Shown here one piece after another: positions 48,654 through 59,200 of a DNA stretch of 64,000 nt. Each line of letters begins with the position of its first letter. Position 1 is the first letter of the stretch. The translations under genes and the position numbers were made by a program. The DNA comes from Buxus sempervirens (lineage: Eukaryota; Streptophyta; Magnoliopsida; Buxales; Buxaceae), in the NCBI GenBank assembly GCA_947561395.2, contig OX387190.1:9790858-9854857 (forward strand), given 5' to 3'. The notes under the pieces were generated by a model, which was given only the letters and a program-made list of their open reading frames with translations, had not been told where the DNA came from and did not search any database.

Positions 48654-50082
48654 GGTGTATATGAGTTCAAGTGAAAAGAGCTTGAAAAAAAGAAGATCGA
48701 ATCATGCTTTCAAGCCATGATAGTATTCATGCTTGTCACATTTAAATCACACATGGAAGGCTCATAAAACCATTCAAACCAATTATGGGGAAAATAATCC
48801 TAACACTATAGTAACAGTGTAGAAATCATGCTCTTTGGGTGCATGCACAACTAAGGAAACACAAGCATTCTTATGCAATCATGGGATAAGCTTTGGAAAA
48901 TTATTAGAAAGCGAATAAAGAAAGGTATTATGGGCTTTAAAGGGATACATTGGATAGAGAAAAGGGAAAGAACATGCTCTTCCTTCATCAAATAAAAAGG
49001 GGAACATAAAAGAAAAGCATTAATATTAGACTCTAAATATCATTACCATGGTCTCTCATCCTATCCTGTAGGCCATCCCTTTCCCCTTACCATGGGATTC
49101 TCCTCTTGATGAGAATAGAGGGAGATGAGAGGGAAGAGATGTATGGGAGTCTCAAAACATGCTAAAAATGTACATACAATTCATAAGACATGCCCATAAT
49201 GCCATGAATTTTATTTATATTAAATAGAAGATAACAAGGAAGCTTACTTTGAAGGTAAGAGTCTTCTTGAAGTGGTTTGGGCACTCCTTTGAAGTGTGAA
49301 CAGCAGCTTGATCTTTTCCTCCTTTTTCAAATGATCCTCCAAGATATTCTTGAGGCTTTAATGGTGGTTGGGAGAGGCTTGCAAGTGATTAGGAAGGGTT
49401 TTGAAGGCTTTTTAGGGGTTTAGAAGGGTTAAAGAGGGCTAAGAGAGGATTTTGAAGGGTGTCTGATTGTAATAGAGAGAAGAGAGACCAAATAGAAGGA
49501 AGCCAACACCCTGCACAGTGGTGCAGTTCTGTTTATATAGGCACAAATCAAAACCATATATAGTATAAGGTTTGGACAAAACCATATATACTATATGGTT
49601 TTACCTGTCTTGTTTGCAATGATCAGATTCGTCCAAGTGGCAAATTTACGCAAAGGATAAGATTTTGATCAAATCTTCCAAAACCGTATTGGAAGTGCAG
49701 TTTCATCATTTTTAGTTCATTTTTATCAAACCATATTGTCCATGGCCAATAAGGTTTATTTGATTTCACTTGATTAGATTTGATTCTCTTATAGATTTCT
49801 GACAAGATTTGAGAATCTTCTAACTGTACATGATATACAGTCAAGGCACAACCGTATATGGTATACGTTGTTCTGCTCATATCTTCTTCAACCGGACTCT
49901 GATTTTGACAAACGCAATCACGTTAGAACCGTGTCGGGATTTCATATCTATTAGAATAGGGTATGGCAGTCAGTTCAAGCCTGATCAGGAAATCAACTTC
50001 TACTCCTTAGGGTTTGAGCTGTCTTTTAGGGTTTTCATTTCTGGCTTTCAGAGGGGTGCAAAAATGAGGTGCTTACATTATC

Positions 50083-50228
50083 TATTTTAGATAAGTTTGA
50101 TTACAAAAATAAATTATTTTAATGTGGTGCCCAACAGGGCTTATGGAGTATGAAGAGGATGTCCACGTGGAGGAGACAGGATTTAGTGTTTCAGGACTCT
50201 GCTTTACTATATATGTATATGTATATGT
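50083..50228. other. Repeated host flank of LTR-4
   Basis: Resembles 34380-34470 (TTGATTACAAAAATAAATTATTTTAA, GGACTCTG) and ends in TA/TG microsatellite at 50210-50250. No gene. Confidence 0.35.
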
Positions 50229-50768
50229 GTGTGTGTGTGTCTATATATATAATTAGGAGTCCTAATTGTGTTTGGAATCTTCCCAATTAACTCACTTTCC
50301 TATTTCATCTTAACTCTCCTTTAAAATCTTATCTCTTAAATCCCATGCAAAATAAACTTCTAATTTAATAAATTTTAGTGCTATTTTTAAATATTACCTA
50401 AAACCCTTATAATCTCACTTATTTCCCAAATTAAGGTCTAATTAAATATAATTACTATTAGGTCATTTTCCCTTCTATTAGGCTATAAATCATGCTATTT
50501 AAATTCAAATTAAACCCAAGTTATGTCTAATCAAAATTTCATGTCTAATAATTATTTAATTACTCAATTTATTAATTTAGCTAATTGGAAAATGACTAAA
50601 ATACCCTTTCTTTATTACAACAATATTTAACCATTGAATTTCTCCCAAATTCTTAGATTTATCCTTCATATTATTATTCAAACCATAACATGAACTTGAA
50701 TTAATACCTATCTTCCCCAAACCTCCTTATTTTAATTTACTCTCCCAACGAATCTCAATCAACTCTCC

Positions 50769-53700
50769 TGTAAAATCCCTAATTTTTAATGAAATTAAAA
50801 TTTTATTAGTTTAGTAATTAAATTAATGTTAATTAGTAATTTTCAAAGAAAGGAGGCCAAGAAGTTAAACCGAGGACTTTTGGTCAAACCAATTGGGATG
50901 ATTTCTTTTAGATAGGTAACGGCATTACTGGAATTTTTACTTATTGGGTCATGAAGGTTCAGTGGTGTGACAAGCATGGAATCAAAGGGAAACAGATGGT
51001 GAATGTGCAGGAAGTTAGTGGAGGGTCAAAGCATAGGATCATGAATTAAATTGGTTCTGGCAGCAGCTATATAAATTAGTGTTTTATTCGTTTGTTTAGT
51101 TTGAGCATTTGAGAAAGTGAGTTAGAGATCTGAGAGTTTAGTCAAAGAAGGGAGGAGTTAGGATTGAGAGGAGTAGATCTAGAGTTGCTGTGGTGATTCA
51201 AAAGAGATCATGATTGGATCTTATCTCTGTTTTGGTTTGGAGTTGAGATGCATCTGCAGTAGGCAATAGAGGTTAAATTTCAGCAAAAGAATTTGACGGC
51301 TGAGTTGATAATTGGTGGCTGAGATTTTGATTGTGGAATTCAGAGATTTTGAGCTGTGATTCATCTTCATCCTGGTAAGTAGCACTAGATTTACTCCGAG
51401 TTTTGAAGTCAAATGCATGAGTTAAATTGATATTATATGCTGTGATTTGTTATCGACGACTGGTTTTACGAGTTAGTTTTTGGATTTAGAGCATGATCTT
51501 AGTAGAATTAAATTTGAATTGGTTCTAAATGGCTGTTATAGGTATTATGAGCATGAAATAGTTGTTGTAGAGTTTTAATTTTAGGTCAGTCATAATGGAT
51601 TCGAGCTAACAGTGACTAAAATTTGGTGTCGGAGAAATCAGGGGGTATGCGCTGAGTGTCACCGACTGACATGGCTCAGCGGTAGTTATATTTTTTAGAT
51701 GTGTTGAGTGCTGCCTACTGCCGCCCACTGACAGTAGGTCAGCGCACCTACCAAAATCAAAAATCAAGTTCAGCTGAGTGATTTTAAGTGCTTTACTCCA
51801 ATCTAATTGTTCAAAAACCTATCTAGGAGTTGAATTAAGATGCTAGAAATATTTTCAAGTGATGGTAACGTATTGAGATTATATTATCAATTATTAGGAG
51901 AATTTATGATGATTAAAGGTTAGGATTTAAGGTGCTTGTTAATTGGTTAGTTGCTAGTCTGGTATGGTGAGTTCATGGGTTTGTTTATTTCATGTTTAAC
52001 TATTAATTTTCAGATTGTGATATCTTTTAAACGGAGTTTTAATTGATTATAGTGTGCTAGGTGTAGACACCTGATTTTTGCATCCCAAAAAATGAAGAAA
52101 ATGAAATTTTCAATTAAAAAGTCAAACTCTGAGGGGGCCAAATTTTGACTTTTTGATCCAAGGATAATTGGCTATCAAACTTCATCTCATTGAAAAGAGC
52201 ATTTCAACACAGTTCCAACGCAACCGAGTTTGCCAGAATCGGAGTCCGGATTAGGAAGTTATGAGCCGGTCAAACTTTTGGGGAAGCGAAAGTTGACTTT
52301 TTGCTCGACCCCAATTCAACTGCCCAACTTGATCCCATTCGATAGAGCATTCCGAGCCGATTCCAACAACACCAAATTTACTAAAATCGGACATTGGACG
52401 AAAAAGTTATGGGCAGTTGAAGTTCCAAGAAAACTGCCCATGTGGTAAAACAGCAGCAAAAAGCAAAATAAATGAATAAGATAAATAAAATAATCATTTA
52501 AAAAAATATCTTAATATTTTAATAATACTTTTAATAAAAAATCTAAGATATTTATAATAAAATAATAATAAATCGGATGAGAATCTTTTTAAAAGTCAAA
52601 TTTGATTAAAGATTTGAAATCCAACATTTTTAAAATACGGGCACATCTTCTGGAAGGGACACGCGTCGCTATACGACAAGACACGTGTCCTATACGGCCG
52701 ATTCGGCGAGATTTGAAAATGTGCGTTTTTCGCCCGCATTTGAAGTACGGGCAAGGCATGCCCGCATTTGAATTACCGCAGTTCAAATACGGACACGAAA
52801 AAAAAGGCCTATAAATAGGGGGAGCCCCCCCATTTGTGCAAGCTAGCCCCATATGCTCTCCCCCTCTCCTCTGTGGTGTTTTTCCACGACCTTACTCTAC
52901 CTAAACTCTGTTAGCCCGAAATTTTTACCATTTTGCCCCTATACCATACCCTTTTGTCTCTACCCTCTATCTCATTTAACCCAAAGTAGGAAAGACCCTG
53001 TTCAAACCCACTTTGAGAAATCAACAGGAGCACAGAAGCGCTGCCCAAATTTCTTCTCATTTCCTTCTTTTCAAGTCTAAAATAAGGAGACCCTTTTCAA
53101 GCCAATTCTGGGAAATCTAAGGGAGTGCGGAAGCGCTGCCAAAATCATTCGGAGAATCTCTACACCTCGGAACAAGGAAGTAATAGCACGGTGAGCTTTT
53201 CCTGTATATTTTATTTAACATATATGAAAAATAAATCATTCTGACAAGCTCCTTTGTTTTGTTCATTTAAAAGATTTGGTCTTGTTATATCTTTCTAACT
53301 TGTTTTGCTATTTGTGTATAACGTGTGAGCTCCTACGATAAGAGGAGCTCACATACTTAAAGACAGAGGAGGGGAGAGTTCCAATAAGCTGTCTTGAACT
53401 AATCTTTTTTATGATAATTTGTTCATGTTTGTAAAGAGGGGTCCTGTCCTCTTCAGCTCTTATTGTACCCCATGACCTTCCCTTCTTTCCCTTCATTGCC
53501 AATGGCTTAAATGAGCAGCAAAAAGGAGAAATCTTTTCTCTTGGTGGAACACTGAAAACCGAACAGAACAAGAGTTTCGCATCACTTGGAGGTGCTGAAA
53601 TCACCAACCAAAAGGAGCCGGCGACACAAATCCCGAGGCCGTCGCGGCGTTTTTTTTTTACATTCGGGCAAAAACCGTATTTTCTGTATGGTTTAGGCAT

Positions 53701-55780
53701 GCCCGTATTTACTATACGGGCAAGCCTGAACCGTAGTACATTTACGGGCTAAGCCCGCCCGCATAGTAAATACGGGCAGATTAAGAAGTAACTTAAAAAT
53801 CATCTTTTTTTGCACCCGGTTGGACCAAATCCAACCCGATTGAACTTGACCCAACCATTTGGGCTTTTTGGACTTTTCCAAGCCCATTTTGAGACTGTGG
53901 GCCCAACGGGCCCACCAAGGCTTCGTGGGCCCTCCAATGGGGCCCACATCCCGTCTGGTACAACCAAGGCCCATTTCAATAAATGGGCTAAAGCCCACTT
54001 GATTAATTGCTCTTGGGCCCAACCCAAGCCCGATAAGCCTCAAAAAACTTCAACCCACTAAATTGTGTAAGCATAATTGAACCTTTAAACCAAATAGCTA
54101 AAATCCAATAAGAGTTATCCAATAACCCGAATTGGGCCTTGGGCTTGACTTTAGCCCAACTTGGATTCCACTATGCCTTCCAAAGAGACCCATACTAGAC
54201 CCACTTCATCAATTGATAAAAAGATAAAATCAAATAAAGAGGAGACCCCCACCATCAATGGTCCCCACTCCGACCAAATAAGTGTGCATGCTGGCTTAGG
54301 AAGGGTGAGAATTAAGTTGACTCAAAACCAAGGAGACCCATGGGACCCGTCAACCGACGGGGCGGGCTAGGGTGTCTTCGGACTTCCCTAGACGTAACCG
54401 ACAACTTGCTCAGATCTCTAATAAAGCCTCAGACCAGAATAATTAGGCCCGAATAGGTGCCCCCCTTTGTGTTTGCCTGCACCTCTCAGGCAGTGGCGAC
54501 TCCAAACAACCCCGAGGCGAGCATCTCTTCACATGCACCTCATCGCGTGACCGAAATCAGGTGCGCACACTAGGCAGAATTTATAAAATGGTTTTACTTA
54601 AGTTAATTGCTTATACGATTTGGTGGAGTATTGTTCTATGGTTTACCATTTACATTTGAAGTTCTATAAAATATTGTTTTGGTCCTGAGTGACCCATGAT
54701 AAACAACAATTGTGATTCATCGTCATTATGTTTACATTGGATGTGCATGCTATCTTCTCGGTTAAGTTAAAAGGCTGAATTTGAGATTGTTACTGGTTTA
54801 GCTTGTCCTGGATCCATGTCTAAGCTTAGTAATGTAATGTTATTGCTTCATTGGTGTAATTTCATGGCCTTGAGTATTGCCACAACCGGTGTAGAGCAGC
54901 CAAAAACCCTGAGTAGGCCTGGTTGTCAATGCCGAAACCCGAGGAGTAGGCCGGCATTGGATGACGAAACCGTAAGTAGGCCGTCATTTTAGAGTTCCGA
55001 AACCCTGAGTAGACCGGAGTTGTGTAAATGGAGGTGTGGATGTCGCCTTCGCATGTCAATTAACCAATTTAAGCAACTACATGACATTGACCAATGTTGG
55101 TATTTGACTTTATTTGACATGATATGTTTTATTCGCTGGTTTATTGGTGCGGAGTAGCCCATGATAAAATACTCTATTGGTGTAGAGTAGCTCATGATAA
55201 AATACTCTATTGGTGGGGAGTGGCCCATGATAAACACTCTAGTATTTCGAAACCCTGAGTTATTTGAAATTATGATTTCATCGATGTATGGTTACCTGGT
55301 TATACGTGATTTCATGACTATATTCGAGATTTGATACCAATGTTATTAATTGGGGTTATATGATGGATTTCTACGTTTATATCGATTGGATTGTTGGAAT
55401 GTTGTCGGATTACTCGAATTATATGTGTTATCGTCACCGTGTATGTTTTGTAACCGTTGCATATTTTAGAACTGAACTAAATGTATTTATGTATGCATGT
55501 GCTGCTTACTGGGATATTCGTATCTTATTCCGTATTGTTTTGTTTTGTTTTTAGCTGCTCTTGGAGAGGACGATACCTGCGGGTAGTTGCTCGGTTATGT
55601 GAGTTTAGCGTTGTATTGCTGTAATTATTATTTTAGTTTGGGTTTGTAGCACACTCTGATTATCTAGTTATTGTTTCAAGTATGTTTTTCCTTCACTCTG
55701 ATACTGCGATCCTGTGTTATATATTAACCTCCAGAGATGAGTTATGGTTTCTCTACGTAACTCGGATCCGAGGCGTTACA
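50769..55780 (+). mobile_element. Solo LTR (LTR-6), TCTCC duplication, itself hit by LTR-3
   Basis: TCTCC flanks it at 50764-50768 and 55781-55785. Starts TGTAAAATCCCTAATTTTTA, ends CTCGGATCCGAGGCGTTACA. Landmarks in order: a leader ending at the donor CTG|GTAAGTAGC (51375), a CTGAGTG/CACCGACTGA word patch (51630-51770), the anchor GGATCCATG (about 54810), CCCTGAGTAGGCC words (54900-55255), GCATGTGCTGCTTACTGGG (about 55496), and the acceptor TTTTTAG (ends 55554) followed by GCTCTTGGAGAGGACG. Native length is about 2.5 kb. Confidence 0.8.
52062..54569 (+). mobile_element. Solo LTR of the LTR-1 family (LTR-3), CTAGG duplication
   Basis: CTAGG flanks it at 52057-52061 and 54570-54574. Starts TGTAGACACCTGATTTTTGC, ends CAGGTGCGCACA, matching LTR-1 in the opposite orientation. 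Landmarks: TACGGGC palindromes, TATA box CCTATAAATAG (52807-52817), two GAAGCGCTGCC motifs (53036 and 53131), a donor-like CACG|GTGAGC (53191), and CAGGCAGTGGCGACTCC near the end. The perfect duplication gives the best-defined boundaries of this family. Confidence 0.85.
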
Positions 55781-56250
55781 TCTCCATATTTACCATTATT
55801 TATTATTTAACTCTTCTAAAGTCAGATTCACTTATTAATCTTCTAATTGGTTAAAGTTACATTTTTTTTATTTCCATGTATTGAAAATTATTGTTATTTA
55901 CTTATTTATTTATTTATCGTTTATATATATTTATTATAATATTAGATCCTCCAATTACCCTGGATTAAATCTTTATTCCACAATATTCCTAAATTTATTA
56001 ATTTGTTCTTCAAATATTTTGATTTACTTTATTATATTATTATATTTAAAAATTCAGGATTTTACAACGGCTGATAAAGAAGGAGACCTATGTGCAGCTC
56101 TTGGAGGAGATTTTCATGGGTTTCATTGCTGTGATAGAGAGAAGATTGCTATTTGAAGGTTTTGCTTGGTTTGGTTTCAAGAAGAGGAAAGTAGCAACCC
56201 TTTCCAACGGAAAACTTGCATGGCTTTATGTTTAGACAAAAAACACTGTG

Positions 56251-59200
56251 TGTAATGACCCAGAACTAGGTCTGCCTCTCCTAGGCACTCACCTGTCCCC
56301 GGTCGTCACGGGTTGGTCTTTCGACCTAATAAAAGATGCGGATAATTTAAAATTTTCCTAATGTAAGTGGAAGTGATATACAGTTGATGCATGTGCATAA
56401 TAAGAGTGTATAAAAAGTAATAAATTTTGTGGTGGACTACAAAGTTACTTACACAACTACTTAGCTAATACAAAATGATGGGTTCTAACCACTCATCTCG
56501 GCTATAAAGTTTACAAGTCCAAAAAAAAAAAGAAACTACTAGCATGTACAAGAAAGATAAAGTCCTATGTAGGTCGGTAGAAGTGCTCCTCTCTATACCC
56601 TATTGCCTTGTCCTTCCCTTTATCCCCAATCCGGTCCTTCACACCGGACGTCGACGATTCTGAAAGCAAAACAATAAAACAACTTATGAGACGAATGTCT
56701 CAGTAAGCAACACATGCATGCTCGGTAAAAACACAGTTTATGCCACTATCATTCAGTAAAACCATGACATGCGAGTAGTTAAAATACTAGTTAAAGCGAC
56801 AACAATTCAGTGCAAGACATGTAGTACAAATCTGTGCTTAGGTGTACAAGTCAACCATTAATAAACAATCATACATTTATTCTTATCACTTTGTTATTTA
56901 AGGTGTTTAATACATACTACACATGACCCCATCTGGCTTCTCCGATTCCTCATGGTGGCTAGGCATCCAACGCTGATTACCCTTGACGTTAGGCATCCAT
57001 ACGCCGATTACCCTTGACGTATAGGCATTCATGCTGATTCCCCGTAGCAATGGGCATTGGACACCGATGTTGCTTGATGCCGGGATGATATAAACAATAC
57101 AATAACACAATGTAACTTGGTCATGGCATTATATACAAACACACCTACTTCAATTTATGGATCCATAACTTAAGGTTGTGCATTATGCAAATGTTCATTC
57201 ATTCGTCAAGTGTAACATCTCAAAGGGTGGCTCATAGCCTCACCCATAATAACTTAAGCCACTGCCCTTCATGCAATATCTCTTGGAACTGGGCCACTGC
57301 CCTGTAAAACCCCGGATTTTCCTAAAATAAAGTAAATTAAATAAGCCTAAATATTGAGAAGTTAAGATTCACTTTAGGTATCGGAAGAATAATATTATGA
57401 TCCAAAGAGATATTAGTAACTAAATAAATAAACAATAATTTTGAGTAATTAGGAAATTAAATAGTGGCTTCATTTAAATAGGAAAGAGCAAGGTTGATTT
57501 GGATAAATTGGAAAATGAAATTAAATATAAAGGATGGGAGAAGATAGGTATTAATCCAAGTACATTATATGGTTAAGATTGATGTGAAGAATAAAGAGGA
57601 GAATTTTTGGAAAAGATTCAAAGGTTAAGTATGGAATTCCAAGGAAAGAGTATTTTAGTCATTTCCCAATTATCCAAATTAAGATATTGAGTATGTAAAT
57701 AATTATTAGACTTGAAATATTTAACTAGACTTAATTTGGGTTAGGTTTGGATTTAAATAGCAAATTATTGCTTAAAAGTAGGAAAAAGGGTATATTGGTG
57801 ATTATGGTTGATAAGAAGTCTTAAGTTTGAGGATAAGAGGTAGCTTTAGGATGTTTTAGTAATATTTTAAAATAAGAAATTTAATTAGCAGGAAAATAAA
57901 TTAAAATAAATCCTTCTCTTATATAAGATACTTAAAAGAGGAATTAAAAGGAGGGTTAAGATGGGGAGGTTTCCAATTAAGAGTGAGAAGTCTATTTAGA
58001 AGGTCTTCTAAACCTAGTAGGACTTCTAATTAAGAGAGCTTATAAAAGGGGAGGTCTAGGAGAGGTTTAGGGTTTTTAGCAAGTTCAAAAATAAGGAGGA
58101 AAGAGAGGAAAATTCGTGCTTGGGCTTGGGAGAAAAATAAAAGAAAGAAGAGAAGAGAGAAAAGAGAGGGAAAAAAGGAAAAAGGGAGGTGCTGCAGAGG
58201 TCCGACCAGCAGACTTTGAGCGACGATCCTCGGAGATCTAGTCATTGGATCATCATGAAATTTGGAAGTTATGCTCTATACATTATATAATTTAATCTGA
58301 ACGGTGGAGATTGGATTTGGAAGAGTCTAAGGTGGTGCGAATTAACCCAGAAGTTGGTGGAAAATCAGATTTTGGAAGAAAAAGGAGTTGCAGAGATGGC
58401 CGACTAGGCAACTTCGAACGGTGAGATAGAAAGATCCAACCGTTGGAATGGGCTTCAATTTTATGGTTTTGTTCTACTCATGGAGGACTTCAAACTGAAC
58501 GGTGGAGATCTAAATTTGGGAAGTTTAGAGGGGTCCGGTTGAGCTCCAAAAACAGGCACAGAAGAAGTTCTGAAAAATTTGGGTTCATCAAAAAGGCAAG
58601 TAGCAAACACTTGAAACTGGAGGAACTGCATATTTTCTTGTGTTCTGATGATTGATCGTATTGGTTCTTAAGTTGGATTTCATTGGAAAAGTTAGATGTT
58701 TATAAAGTTTTGATTTGGTGATTTGAATCTCTTTTTAAAAATCAAGAAAAGTGTTGTTCATGGGTGGGTTGAATTAGAAAGAAACCTTAGTTAAATTTTA
58801 ATTACCAAGATTTGAGTAGCATCGTTTTAAAACTGGGTTTTGGATTGATTCGTGAGTTTGATATTGATGCATATGTTTTCTGGAAGAAGATAGTCCGAGC
58901 GTGAGTTTTTTTTTAGAACTGTTAGAGATAAATAAAAAGTTGTTTAGAATAATTTCAAAAGTGGTTTAAACGTCTTCTGGGGATGGTAGGAGGCTAGGGA
59001 AATGGTTACAGACAGAAAAATTTCGGTCAGTTGTGTAGATCTGGAAATAACATAGACTTGAAAAACCAAGGTAGCATCTACCGAGTTGGCGCCTACCTAG
59101 CGCCAACTGGGTTGAGTCAGCGCAAGGCCGAAGTTTCTTACCGCCGAGCTCGCGCTCATCGCGCACCTGTCTCGCACTGGGCGTATTTTCTTAACGCCAA

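Larger units (their letters stand above)
34531..50077 (-). mobile_element. Outermost solo LTR of the nest (LTR-4), TTATC duplication
   Basis: TTATC flanks it at 34526-34530 and 50078-50082. On the minus strand it starts TGTAAGCACCTCATTTTTGC and ends CGCGCGCACA. It is a distant relative of LTR-1 (GAGTCGCCACTGCCTGA near the 3' end, CCATTGGAAGGCC, TATA box CCTATATAA near 49532-49543). Native parts are 34531-35169, 44358-44845 and 48654-50077, about 2.55 kb, the length expected of this family. The rest is younger insertions. No gag-pol domains, so solo. Confidence 0.8.
50229..56066 (-). mobile_element. Minus-sense LTR 5' part (LTR-W), split by LTR-6
   Basis: On the minus strand it starts TGTAAAATCCTGAATTTTTA at 56066, passes the LTR-6 insertion (50769-55780), and continues to about 50229 with sequence resembling the 5' half of LTR-12. 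Its 3' half is absent. The junction at 56066/56067 abuts an oppositely oriented LTR. Confidence 0.45.
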
